DNA of 64,000 nt, taken from the NCBI RefSeq assembly GCF_001598375.1, contig NZ_BCYV01000005.1, positions 310,001 through 374,000 on the forward strand, in the 5' to 3' direction. Shown here in pieces: positions 45,256-54,467 of this stretch; within the stretch, counting starts at the first letter, position 1; every line of letters starts with the position of its first letter. This DNA is from Novosphingobium capsulatum NBRC 12533 (GTDB lineage: Bacteria; Pseudomonadota; Alphaproteobacteria; Sphingomonadales; Sphingomonadaceae). Both the position numbers and the translations under genes were made by a program. The notes below the pieces were generated by a model. That model did not search any database. It saw only the letters and a program-made list of their open reading frames with translations, and was not told the DNA's origin.

Positions 45256-46755
45256 TCAGAGGCACGCTTCCAGGAATGCCTGGTCAAAGCCGAACTGGCG
45301 CGCCTTTTCCAGGGTATAGGGGCGCAGGCCCGACGGGCGGAATTCGCCGATGATCTTGCCCTCTTCGGTTTCGTCGAGATATTCGAACTTGAACAGTTCC
45401 TGCGTCACGATCACATCGCCTTCCATCCCGATCACCTCGGTGATGTTGGTGGTGCGGCGCGAACCGTCGCGCAGGCGCTTGACCTGAACGATCAGATCGA
45501 CGCTCTCGGCGATCTGGCGGCTGATCGCTTCCTTGGGGATCTTGATGTCACCCATCAGGATCATGTTTTCCATACGGCCCAGGCATTCGCGCGGGCTGTT
45601 GGCGTGCAGCGTACACATCGAGCCATCGTGGCCGGTGTTCATCGCCGCCAGCAGGTCAAAGCATTCCGCGCCGCGAATTTCGCCCAGGATGATGCGGTCA
45701 GGGCGCATACGCAGCGCGTTCTTGACCAGATCGCCGATGGTGATCGCGCCCTGGCCTTCGAGGTTCGGCGGGCGGGTTTCCAGCGGCAGCCAATGCGGCT
45801 GTTGCAGGCGCAGTTCGGCCGCGTCTTCGATCGTCAGCACGCGCTCGCCAGGGTCGATCATCTTGGACAAGGCGTTGAGCATCGTGGTTTTCCCCGAGCC
45901 GGTGCCCCCGGAAATCACGATATTCATGCGGCACGCCCCGGCGATTTTCAGCGCCGTGCACATCTTGTCGCTCATCGAGCCGAAATCGCGCAGCATATCG
46001 AGCGTGATCGGCTTTTCGGAAAACTTACGAATGGAGATCGCCGTGCCGCGTAGCGAGAGCGGCGGCACGATCACGTTGACGCGGCTGCCATCCTTGAGGC
46101 GGGCGTCGGCCAGCGGCGTGGTCTGGTCGACGCGACGGCCGACCTGGTTGACGATGCGCTGGGCGATCTGGAACAGGTGGCTTTCATCGCGAAAGCGGAT
46201 CGGCGCGAGCTGCAGCTTGCCCTTCTTTTCGATGTAGGTCTGTTCCGGCCCGTTGACCATGATGTCGGACACGTCGGGATCGTTGAGCAGTTCCTCCAGC
46301 GGCCCGAAGCCGAGCAGTTCGTCGATCAGCACCTTTTCCAGCGCAAACTGTTCGCGCCGGTTGAGCGTCACTTTCAGTTCGGCCAGCACTTCCATGATGA
46401 TCGGGCGGAATTCTTCCGACAGTTCATCCTTGGTCAGCGTTGCGGCGGCTTCGGGATCGACACGTTCGAGCAGGCGCGGCAGCACCTGTTCCTTGATCTT
46501 GTGGACCGACGCCTCGAAGCCTTCCGCCTGGTAGGTGTTGTCCACCACGCCGTTGATGCGCTCGGCCAGGCGGCTCATCGCATCGGCATGCTTGCCGCCC
46601 ATGTCATCGTTGGCGCCGGGCAGAGGGCTTGCTTCGACAAAGCCAGCGGGCACGGCCGTTGCGGCTTCGCCAGTTTTCATCGGCCGGGCAACGCCGAACG
46701 AGGGGCGCGCGGCGGTGGCTCCACCCAAACCTGTCTTCCGGCCAAAAGCGCTCAT
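45256..46755 (-). CDS. cpaF: CpaF/TadA-type pilus assembly ATPase
   Basis: CpaF powers Flp/Tad pilus assembly at the inner membrane. The 499-residue protein has an N-terminal unordered region of about 60 residues, the secretion-ATPase N-domain, Walker A S-G-G-T-G-S-G-K-T-T, the Asp box around T-I-E-D-A-A-E-L, Walker B I-I-L-G-E-I-R-G and the His box G-H-D-G-S-M-C-T-L-H-A-N. All motifs are intact. No other tad/cpa genes flank it, so the rest of the machine must be encoded elsewhere, or this is a solitary copy. Confidence 0.93.
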   Translation of the reverse strand: MSAFGRKTGLGGATAARPSFGVARPMKTGEAATAVPAGFVEASPLPGANDDMGGKHADAMSRLAERINGVVDNTYQAEGFEASVHKIKEQVLPRLLERVDPEAAATLTKDELSEEFRPIIMEVLAELKVTLNRREQFALEKVLIDELLGFGPLEELLNDPDVSDIMVNGPEQTYIEKKGKLQLAPIRFRDESHLFQIAQRIVNQVGRRVDQTTPLADARLKDGSRVNVIVPPLSLRGTAISIRKFSEKPITLDMLRDFGSMSDKMCTALKIAGACRMNIVISGGTGSGKTTMLNALSKMIDPGERVLTIEDAAELRLQQPHWLPLETRPPNLEGQGAITIGDLVKNALRMRPDRIILGEIRGAECFDLLAAMNTGHDGSMCTLHANSPRECLGRMENMILMGDIKIPKEAISRQIAESVDLIVQVKRLRDGSRRTTNITEVIGMEGDVIVTQELFKFEYLDETEEGKIIGEFRPSGLRPYTLEKARQFGFDQAFLEACL

Positions 46756-46856
46756 GCGTCTTTTCCTGTCAACTCGTTCTTCCGGGGCCGTAGCCCGACA
46801 ATGGTCAGGAACGGCTTTTCAGACGTAGTGAATACGGGGGAAACCTTCAGGATTCC

Positions 46857-48428
46857 CTAAAAACGGACAAAAGGCCGAAATGGCGCCGTGCATGGCGGTG
46901 TTGCCTGGCCGCGCGGCGGCAATCCTTCACCAACTCTATAGAAATGAAAGGCTTGGCCATCCAATCCGGCCGGGACGTCGCCGATCCGCCGAATCAGGGG
47001 CGGCATGTCGGGCAGGGAAAAGTCACTCAGCAGATAAAAGCTGCCTTCGTGTTTCGCCGTGGCCGCCAGTACGCGATAGAACTGCGCGCCATCGACCAGC
47101 TTTTGCGGTTCGGGATTGTTCCAGCGGGTAAAACTTTGCGTGCAGCGCTTGCCCAAGCGTTGAAATGGCATGCCGCTCAGCCCGGAAATTCCCTCGCCCG
47201 CGCTTTCCGGGAAAGCCAGCCAGCGTTCCTGGCTCAGGTTATGAGACGCGATCCAGGCGGAGGCGCGATCGCTGTTGTTGAACGGCATGATCAGGGCGAC
47301 CACCGCCATGAACACGCCACACCCCGCCACCAGCCATAGCCACGCGCGCATCCACACGCCGGGGCCAGGCCCCCCGGCAAGGGCCTGGCGCCAGACCATC
47401 GCCACCAGCAGCAGTGTGCTGAGCATGAGGTGGCGGACCGAGAGGGCGTAAACCGCCACGCTGAACACCAGCGTAAATCCGGCAAAGCCGGCCAGCACGA
47501 GGCGATCGGCCGGTCGGCCGCGCAGTTGTGTCCAGGCCATGGCTGCTACGGCCAACAAAGCGATCGCGCCCAGCAAAGCAGGCGGAGGCTGACCCCATTC
47601 CGGGCGCAGGCCGTGCCATTGCAGCGGCAGGCCTTGCGCGCTCATCCCAGCGAGCCAGTCAATCAGTCGTGCAAGTCGGCCAGGCTGGGTGATGGCGGGC
47701 GCCACGTCGGGCGCGGGGCGCACCCACCATGCTGCCAGCAGGCCCGAGGCGATCCACCCGCCCAGCCAGCCGAGCGGCGCGCGCCGTTCGACCCAGCGCC
47801 AACCGGCGAATACGAACGACAGCACCCCGAACAGGAAATCGCACTGCGGCAACAAGATGATGAATGGCCAGGCCCAGTGGCCGCGTCGCCACAGCGCTAA
47901 GGCAAGGAACACGCACACCGCGCCCAGGGTGAGGCTGCGCGACACGGTCAGGAATTCGAACAGCACGAATTCCGACAGGGCCAGGCACAACCGCTGGCTG
48001 CGCGCGAAGGGTGCACCTAGCAGGATGGCAAGCTGGCCCGGAACCGCAATCAGGGCGGCTGCCACCGGCAGGGTCAGCAATGGCGCAGATAGAAAGTGCG
48101 TCAGACCGCGCAGGATCGCGTACCACAGCGGGGGATGGCCTTCATAACGCAGCGCGGCAAGCAGATCGGGCCAGGTTGGCGTCTGCACCGCGATCAGCAC
48201 GGCCTGCCATTCGTCCAACCAGGGTTTGTGCGTGATGATCAGCAGGATTTGCAGGGCGATAACCGCGCAAATCGCGCCGGTCCACGCAACGGTTGTGGCC
48301 AAGGCTGCGTTGACGGCGCGATCCAGCGCCAAGGTCGTGCGGGCTATCCAGGCCAGCACCCGCGCCAGCAGCGGCGCCCGCGCGCAAAGCCAGGGTGCGA
48401 TCGTGTCGCCGCCGTGGATCTGCGTCAT
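46857..48428 (-). CDS. multi-pass membrane protein, possible GT-C glycosyltransferase
   Basis: This 523-residue protein has about ten hydrophobic helices. The first periplasmic loop reads K-P-W-L-D-E-W-Q-A, and a later loop reads Y-E-G-H-P-P-L-W-Y; an acidic D-E pair followed by E-G-H-P-P-L is common in GT-C-fold glycosyltransferases. The C-terminal 130 residues form a soluble domain with two cysteines. It is only distantly like the pair at 1-3047. The start is ATG 48428. The donor, acceptor and pathway are unknown. It stands alone between cpaF and a regulator gene. Confidence 0.75.
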   Translation of the reverse strand: MTQIHGGDTIAPWLCARAPLLARVLAWIARTTLALDRAVNAALATTVAWTGAICAVIALQILLIITHKPWLDEWQAVLIAVQTPTWPDLLAALRYEGHPPLWYAILRGLTHFLSAPLLTLPVAAALIAVPGQLAILLGAPFARSQRLCLALSEFVLFEFLTVSRSLTLGAVCVFLALALWRRGHWAWPFIILLPQCDFLFGVLSFVFAGWRWVERRAPLGWLGGWIASGLLAAWWVRPAPDVAPAITQPGRLARLIDWLAGMSAQGLPLQWHGLRPEWGQPPPALLGAIALLAVAAMAWTQLRGRPADRLVLAGFAGFTLVFSVAVYALSVRHLMLSTLLLVAMVWRQALAGGPGPGVWMRAWLWLVAGCGVFMAVVALIMPFNNSDRASAWIASHNLSQERWLAFPESAGEGISGLSGMPFQRLGKRCTQSFTRWNNPEPQKLVDGAQFYRVLAATAKHEGSFYLLSDFSLPDMPPLIRRIGDVPAGLDGQAFHFYRVGEGLPPRGQATPPCTAPFRPFVRF

Positions 48429-48532
48429 GCCCCGTCTGCCCCTTTCTGTCCGTCGCTATGGCTAGGGCGGGAATAAAAGGACGGAGGCCAAGGAATGGTT
48501 AACGCGCGCTTGCTGGCGGCGTGCACGAACGC

Positions 48533-48569
48533 GAACGGGGCTGCACCGCTTGGCGATGCAGCCCCGTTC
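48533..48569 (-). terminator. hairpin after the OmpR-type regulator
   Basis: Perfect 13-bp arms (gaacggggctgca and tgcagccccgttc) with an 11-nt loop lie about 70 bp past the stop of the minus-strand regulator gene. No T-run follows, so termination is plausible rather than certain. Confidence 0.5.
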
Positions 48570-48639
48570 CAAGCCTTCCAGGACGCAGCAGCGCGGAGGG
48601 ACGCGGCGCCAGGTCTTGGGGTGTTGCGTCAGTTTGCGG

Positions 48640-49461
48640 TCAGATGCGGGCCGCGAACAGATAGCCTTCGCCGCGTACCGTGCGGATCAGGGCGCCGCCG
48701 CCGTGGCGCACCAGCTTGGCACGCAGGCGCGAAACGGCGACATCGATCGCGCGGTCAAACGCTTCGGCTTCGTCGCCATGGACCAGGCGCAGCAGCGCTT
48801 CGCGGCTGACGACCTGGCCGGCGTGGACTGCCAGGGCATGGAGCAGCTTGAATTCGCCGCTGGTCAGGTCAACGTCGCGGCCAGCGGCATCGCGCACCAC
48901 ATAGAACGTGGGATCGAGCACCCAACCGGCAAAGGTCAGCACTGGAGTGGCAGCGGCGCGCGCGGTGGCGGCGTTACCACGGCGCAGCACCACGCGCAGG
49001 CGGGCGAGCAGTTCGCGCGGGTTGAACGGCTTGGCGAGATAATCGTCAGCGCCCAGTTCCAGGCCGACGATGCGATCGATATCGCTGGCGACGGCGGAAA
49101 GCAGCATGACCGGCGGCGTGCCGGGCTGTTCAGCCATCTCGCGCAGCAGGCCGAGCGAATCCTCGCCACGGGCCATGACATCGAGGATCACCGCATCGAT
49201 CGGTTCCTGCGACACCAGCTGGCGCAGTTCGGTGCCATTGGCGACGGGCACCACGTGCATGCCCTGGCCTTCCAGGTATTCACGCAGCATGTCGCGGGTC
49301 TGCTGATCTTCATCGAGCAGGGCGATGCGGGCATCGTGGGTGCGGCGCATGGCAGGTTCATAACCGTTGGCCGGAGCGGGGGCGGTGATCATGGCGTCGT
49401 TACGGGCAAAGCGCATGGCACCGGCGGGATTTGGGCGGAGTTCGGAGTGTGCAAGGGGCAT
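48640..49461 (-). CDS. OmpR-family response regulator
   Basis: The order is receiver then winged-helix DNA-binding domain. The receiver has the D-E-D acidic start, the phospho-acceptor Asp in A-V-I-L-D-V-M-A, and the conserved Lys in Y-L-A-K-P-F-N-P. The effector domain ends with the winged-helix block S-R-L-R-A-K-L and I-R-T-V-R-G-E-G-Y-L-F. The coordinates use the longest frame (273 residues). ATGs at 49416, 49392 and 49350 are alternatives, since the first 35-40 residues are not part of the receiver fold. No histidine kinase is next to it. Confidence 0.88.
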   Translation of the reverse strand: MPLAHSELRPNPAGAMRFARNDAMITAPAPANGYEPAMRRTHDARIALLDEDQQTRDMLREYLEGQGMHVVPVANGTELRQLVSQEPIDAVILDVMARGEDSLGLLREMAEQPGTPPVMLLSAVASDIDRIVGLELGADDYLAKPFNPRELLARLRVVLRRGNAATARAAATPVLTFAGWVLDPTFYVVRDAAGRDVDLTSGEFKLLHALAVHAGQVVSREALLRLVHGDEAEAFDRAIDVAVSRLRAKLVRHGGGALIRTVRGEGYLFAARI

Positions 49462-49675
49462 TCGTCAGGGTCCATCAGTGGGAGGGGAGGGATGAGGGAC
49501 ACCGGCTTAACGAGGTGCGTGGCAAAACCCTTCGCGGCAAGTTTCTTTTTCTTGCGGTTCGCGCGGCTTTCGTGCCGAAGATCGACGAGCCCATTTTGCA
49601 ATCGATTGTTGTAAGGGCGCATTGTCTGTGCCATGGTGCACGCGAAGGGCCGGTGAAGCCCCTTGGGAGAGCGTC

Positions 49676-51112
49676 ATGGAATTTGCCCGCAATCAGGCCG
49701 AAACTCCGCCAGGCAGCACGGTGCCGGGCAGCGGTTGCGTGGCATCGGGATCTGCGCGGCCGCATCTGTCCCTGGCGCGTATCCTGGAAATGAACCTGGG
49801 CTTCCTGGGTCTGCAATTCAGCTTCGGCCTGCAGCAGGGCAACATGGGCCCGATCTACAGCTATCTTGGCGCCAACGAGGCGCAGCTTCCGCTGCTTGGC
49901 CTAGCCGGGCCGATTACCGGGTTGCTGGTGCAGCCGCTGATCGGGGCGCTGTCTGATCGCACCGCCAGTCGCTGGGGCCGCCGTACGCCTTATTTCCTGG
50001 TCGGGGCCGTGCTCTGCGCGCTTGGGCTGTTCATCATGCCGCTGTCCTCGTCGGTGCTGATGGCTGCCTCGCTGCTGTGGCTGCTCGACGCTGGCAACAA
50101 CATCACCATGGAACCCTACCGGGCCTATGTCTCTGACCGGCTCAATCCCAACCAGCGGCAGACCGGGTTCCTGTCGCAAAGTGCGTTCACCGGCCTGGCG
50201 CAGATGCTGGCATTTCTGACGCCCTCGATCCTCGTCGGCCTGGGCATGAACCAGGATTGGGTCGATGCCCATGGCATTCCCTATACCGTGCGGGTGGTGT
50301 TCACGCTGGGCGCCGTCCTGTCGCTGGTGACGATCCTGTGGTCGGTGTGGCGCGTGCCGGAACTGCCGCTGACACCGCAGGAACGCGCGCATATCGATGC
50401 CGCGCCCAAGGGCTTTGGCGCGGCACTGGCCGAGATTGCCGACGCCATCCGCACGATGCCGGTCGCCATGCGCAAGCTTGGGCTGATGAGCCTGTTCCAG
50501 TGGTCGGCGATGTCCGGCTATTGGCTCTATGTCACCTATTCGATTGCGCGGACGGTCTATCACACCGCCGATGCACATAGCTCGGCGTTCCACAGCGCGG
50601 TGCTAACCAATGGCGAAATGGCCGCGTTCTACAACGGCATTTCGTTCGTTACCGCGTTTGCCATGGTGCCGCTGGTGCGCCGGATCGGCCCGGGACCGCT
50701 GCATGCGCTGTGCCTGCTGGCCGGTGGCGTGGGCATGCTGGCGCTGCCGCACATTACCGACAAGGCGCTGCTATTCGTGCCGGCGGTGGGCGTGGGTCTT
50801 GCCTGGGGCAGCATCATGGGTAACCCCTATGCCATCCTCACCAATTCCATCCCGCCGGCCCGCACCGGGGTCTATATGGGCATTTTCAACATGATGATCG
50901 TGATCCCCATGTTGCTGTTCGCGGTGGTGATGAGCGAGTTGGACCTGGGCTTCATCAAGCTGGGGCTGGGTGTCTATTCCCATGTGCTGCGTGGCGATCC
51001 GGGCAATATGCTGTCGCTGTGCGGCGCGCTGTTGATCGCGGCGGCGCTGTCGGTCCTGTGGGTGCGCGAAGGGCGCGCCCATGCCGTGGCCCAGGCGCAA
51101 GCCCTGGCATGA
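49676..51112 (+). CDS. MFS sugar transporter (SLC45/sucrose-permease-like)
   Basis: This 478-residue permease has 12 hydrophobic helices. The first half carries the MFS loop G-A-L-S-D-R-T-A-S-R-W-G-R-R and N-L-G-F-L-G-L-Q-F-S-F-G-L-Q at helix 1, features of the SLC45/glycoside-pentoside-hexuronide-like sugar transporters. I chose ATG 49676, which follows GGGAGAG. The stop overlaps the GH36 start (ATGA), so transporter and alpha-galactosidase are coupled. It probably imports the oligosaccharide used by the next two enzymes. Confidence 0.9.
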   Translation: MEFARNQAETPPGSTVPGSGCVASGSARPHLSLARILEMNLGFLGLQFSFGLQQGNMGPIYSYLGANEAQLPLLGLAGPITGLLVQPLIGALSDRTASRWGRRTPYFLVGAVLCALGLFIMPLSSSVLMAASLLWLLDAGNNITMEPYRAYVSDRLNPNQRQTGFLSQSAFTGLAQMLAFLTPSILVGLGMNQDWVDAHGIPYTVRVVFTLGAVLSLVTILWSVWRVPELPLTPQERAHIDAAPKGFGAALAEIADAIRTMPVAMRKLGLMSLFQWSAMSGYWLYVTYSIARTVYHTADAHSSAFHSAVLTNGEMAAFYNGISFVTAFAMVPLVRRIGPGPLHALCLLAGGVGMLALPHITDKALLFVPAVGVGLAWGSIMGNPYAILTNSIPPARTGVYMGIFNMMIVIPMLLFAVVMSELDLGFIKLGLGVYSHVLRGDPGNMLSLCGALLIAAALSVLWVREGRAHAVAQAQALA

Positions 51113-53211
51113 GCGGCATGTTTGCCTTGAATAGCGGCGATGCGGCAATCGTGCTGGAGCCGCGCGAGGGCCGCGCTCCCGCGTGGCGCCATTGGGGCGC
51201 GGCGGTGGATGTTGCTGGCCTGCCGCCGCTGGCGGACACGCGCGGCGCAGCGTCGTTTTCGTTTGACGAAGACGTCCCGTTCGATAGCGCGCCGGTGGGC
51301 GGGCTGGGCTGGTTCGGTCCGGCTGCGGTGGAATTACGTGATGCCACCGGGGCCGGCATGGTCGTTTCCTGGACCAACAGTGATGTTGCCCGCACCGACG
51401 ACGGGCTGGTGATCTGCCTCGATGATACGGTGCAGGGCGTGCGCCTGGTGCAGACCATCGCCGCCGATGGCCTTGGCGGCTTTCGCATGGGTGCCACGCT
51501 GACCAATATCGGCCCTGCGCCGATCCAGCTCGATTGGCTGGCCAGCGCGGTGCTGCCGCTGCCGGGCGATGCCGCGCAGCTGGTGTCCTGGCGCGGGCGG
51601 CACAATGCCGAATTGGTGCAGAAGGTCGAGCCCTTGCCGGCGCATGCCTGGCAACGCGAAGGGCGGCGCGGCATTGCCGGCCATGGCGGCCCGGCCGGGC
51701 TGTTCGTGCTGGGCGAGGGGGCAGGGCATGCCACCGGCCCGGTTCATGCGCTGCAATTGTGCTGGTCAGGCGACAGCCGGATCCGGGTGGAGCGCGATGA
51801 CGAAGGGTTCTTTATCGCCATGGCTGGCGCGCGCCTGGCACCGGGCGAGGTGGTTCTGGCCCCCGGTGCCAGCTGGCACGCGCCCGATGTGTTGGCAGCC
51901 TGGTCCAGCCACGGGCGCAACGGCGCCACGGCGGTGTTCCATGCGGCGGTGCGGGCCATGGTGCGCTGGCCGGGCGGCACCATGCCGCCGCGCAAAGTCC
52001 ATCTGAATTCGTGGGAAGCCTGCTATTTCGATCATGACGAGGCGCGCATCCTTGCCTTGGCCGAAGCCGCCGCGCAGATCGGCATAGAGCGCTTTGTGCT
52101 CGACGATGGCTGGTTCGTGGGGCGCAACGACGATACGGCTGGGCTGGGCGATTGGACGCCCGATCCAGCCAAGTATCCGCAAGGCCTGGCGCCGCTGGCG
52201 CACCGGATCATTGCCACCGGCATGGAATTCGGACTGTGGGTCGAGCCGGAAATGGTCAACCCCGATAGCGATCTCTATCGCGCCCATCCCGGTTGGGCAC
52301 TGGCGCTACCCGATCGTGCGCGACCCACGGCCCGCAACCAGTCGGTGCTGGATCTGTCGCAGGCAGCGGTGCGTGACTATCTGTTCGATTGCCTCGATCA
52401 TCTGCTGCGCGATGTGCCGATCAGCTATCTGAAATGGGACCACAATCGCGATCTGGCGCCATCCGGTGGCGCGGCACAGGTGCGCGGGCTGTATGACTTG
52501 CTGGCCCGCTTGCGCGCCGCCCATCCCGGCGTCGAGATAGAGGCCTGTGCAGGTGGTGGCGGGCGCAGCGACGCCGGTATGGCGCCCTATGTCCACCGCT
52601 ATTGGACCAGCGACAATATCGATGCCGTCAGCCGCGTGGATATCCAGCGCGGGTTCCTAGCGTTCCTGCCGCCCGAGATGATGGGCAGCCACGTGGGCGC
52701 CAGCCCCGCCCATGCCACGGGCCGGGCACAGGCCCTGGCGTTTCGCGCTGCCGTGGCCATGCCAGGGCATTTCGGTGTGGAGATGGACCCGCGCACGCTT
52801 GACGCGCAAGAGCGGGATGAACTGGCCGGTTGGATCGGGTTTCACCGCACGTGGCGCGATCTGCTGCATAGCGGGCAGGTGTGGCTGGGCGAAGGCCCCG
52901 ATGGCCTGGTGTGGCAGGCCCAGGGCAATGCACAGGCGCAACTGCTGTTTGCCATTCGCCGCGCGCCGGCCGCTGATCGTCGGCCGCAGCCGCTGCGCTT
53001 GCCGCATCTGGCCGGGCAGGGGGCATGCAAGGTGCGCCTGCTGCGCCTGGCCGGTGGCACTGGTGGCCACGCCGCCCCAACCGCCCCGCTCCATCGTGCC
53101 ATGGTGGATGCGCCGGTAACGCTGGCAGGCAACTGGCTGGCCCATGCCGGCCTGCCCATGCCGCCGATGAATGCCCAGACCGTGGCGATCTTTCATATCG
53201 AGGCCGGGTGA
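51109..53211 (+). CDS. GH36 alpha-galactosidase
   Basis: GH36 enzymes release terminal alpha-galactose, for example from raffinose or melibiose. The 700-residue protein has an N-terminal beta domain and a (beta/alpha)8 barrel with nucleophile Asp444 in Y-L-K-W-D-H-N-R and acid/base Asp502 in Y-W-T-S-D-N-I-D. D-D-G-W-F and W-V-E-P-E-M-V-N also match the family. It has no signal peptide, so it acts in the cytoplasm. The ATG overlaps the transporter stop. The stop lies 68 bp before the GH68 start used here. Confidence 0.94.
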   Translation: MSGMFALNSGDAAIVLEPREGRAPAWRHWGAAVDVAGLPPLADTRGAASFSFDEDVPFDSAPVGGLGWFGPAAVELRDATGAGMVVSWTNSDVARTDDGLVICLDDTVQGVRLVQTIAADGLGGFRMGATLTNIGPAPIQLDWLASAVLPLPGDAAQLVSWRGRHNAELVQKVEPLPAHAWQREGRRGIAGHGGPAGLFVLGEGAGHATGPVHALQLCWSGDSRIRVERDDEGFFIAMAGARLAPGEVVLAPGASWHAPDVLAAWSSHGRNGATAVFHAAVRAMVRWPGGTMPPRKVHLNSWEACYFDHDEARILALAEAAAQIGIERFVLDDGWFVGRNDDTAGLGDWTPDPAKYPQGLAPLAHRIIATGMEFGLWVEPEMVNPDSDLYRAHPGWALALPDRARPTARNQSVLDLSQAAVRDYLFDCLDHLLRDVPISYLKWDHNRDLAPSGGAAQVRGLYDLLARLRAAHPGVEIEACAGGGGRSDAGMAPYVHRYWTSDNIDAVSRVDIQRGFLAFLPPEMMGSHVGASPAHATGRAQALAFRAAVAMPGHFGVEMDPRTLDAQERDELAGWIGFHRTWRDLLHSGQVWLGEGPDGLVWQAQGNAQAQLLFAIRRAPAADRRPQPLRLPHLAGQGACKVRLLRLAGGTGGHAAPTAPLHRAMVDAPVTLAGNWLAHAGLPMPPMNAQTVAIFHIEAG

Positions 53212-53279
53212 ATGACTTGGCCGCTTCACACCCTCCACCCTTCCTCGCGCGCCTGACGCGCCAACCAGCACGAGGTCGC

Positions 53280-54440
53280 ATGTCCGCCGATCGTCCTTCT
53301 TTCCAGCCCGATGCGCAAACGATTGCTCACCCGGTCACCCGGCAGCCGAGCCGCTGGGAGCCGCATGGCTATGACCCCGTGCCCGAAATTCCGCTGGTGA
53401 CGGCGGCCGATGTCGCGCCGATCATGCCCGGCCTCGATCTGTGGGACTGCTGGCCGCTGGCGCACGAAGACGGGCGCACGGCGGTGCATGCCGGGCGCAC
53501 CTGGTGGTTCTTCCTCAGCGCGCCGTGCTTCCCCGATCCGGTGCAGCGGCACGACGTGGCACGTATCCGCCTGCTGTCGCACGGCGCGGATGGCTGGCGC
53601 GATCATGGCAACGCCTTGCCCGATGGGCTCAACCCCGGCACCCGCGAATGGGCCGGCTGCGCCGTGGTGATGGATGACGGCGTTTCGGTGACGCTGTTCT
53701 ACACCGTGGCCGGGCGCCAGGGCGGGGCCTTTTCCTATGAGCAGCGCCTGTTCTCAGTGCCCGGCACGCTGGGCGCGGATGGCCCGGGGCAGTGGCAGGC
53801 TCCGCAGGAAATCGTTGCCGCCGATGGCCGCCGCTATATTGCCGATCGCCAGGAAATCACCAATCCCGCGCCTGGTTCGATCAAGGCGTTTCGCGATCCC
53901 GCGTGGTTCCGTGATCCGGCCACCGGCCAGCGTCACATCGTCTTTACCGGCAGCGCAGCCTGGACCGACAACCCGCACAACGGGCTGGTAGGCTTGGCCA
54001 CGCTGAGCGATGCCGGCTGGCTGCTGGAAGATCCGCTGGTCGAGGCGATCGGCACGAATAACGAAATGGAGCGCCCCTGTGTGGTATGGCGCGAGGGCCG
54101 TTATTACCTGTTCTGGTCCACCCAGCGGCATACTTTTGCTCCTGGCGCCGTCGATGGGCCCAACGGCCTTTATGGCATGGTGGCCGACAGCCTCACCGGC
54201 CCGTGGCGCCAGATCAACGGCAGCGGCCTGGTTGCCCCCAATCCGGCCGGCGAGCCCGGCCAGACCTATAGCTGGTGGGTGACGGGCGAAGGCGCGGTGT
54301 GGAGCTTCATCGACTATTGGGGCATGAACGGGCGCAAGCTGGCCGATCATCCCGAACTGCTGCGGGCCCAGTTCGGTGGCACGCCGGCGCCGGTGTTCCA
54401 ACTGGCGTTTGACGGGGATCGCGTCACCGTCGCGGCCTGA
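53280..54440 (+). CDS. GH68 family enzyme (levansucrase/invertase-type)
   Basis: GH68 enzymes cleave sucrose and either hydrolyse it or transfer fructose to make levan or inulin. The 386-residue protein has the three catalytic acids in family motifs: nucleophile Asp56 in L-W-D-C-W-P-L, transition-state stabiliser Asp206 in F-R-D-P-A-W-F, and acid/base Glu264 in E-M-E-R-P-C-V. It lacks a signal peptide, as does the Zymomonas levansucrase. I chose ATG 53280, after GAGG; a GTG at 53208 overlapping the GH36 stop would add 24 residues. Whether it hydrolyses or polymerises cannot be told from sequence. Confidence 0.92.
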   Translation: MSADRPSFQPDAQTIAHPVTRQPSRWEPHGYDPVPEIPLVTAADVAPIMPGLDLWDCWPLAHEDGRTAVHAGRTWWFFLSAPCFPDPVQRHDVARIRLLSHGADGWRDHGNALPDGLNPGTREWAGCAVVMDDGVSVTLFYTVAGRQGGAFSYEQRLFSVPGTLGADGPGQWQAPQEIVAADGRRYIADRQEITNPAPGSIKAFRDPAWFRDPATGQRHIVFTGSAAWTDNPHNGLVGLATLSDAGWLLEDPLVEAIGTNNEMERPCVVWREGRYYLFWSTQRHTFAPGAVDGPNGLYGMVADSLTGPWRQINGSGLVAPNPAGEPGQTYSWWVTGEGAVWSFIDYWGMNGRKLADHPELLRAQFGGTPAPVFQLAFDGDRVTVAA

Positions 54441-54467
54441 ACCTGGCGGCTTGGCCCCCCGTGCTGG

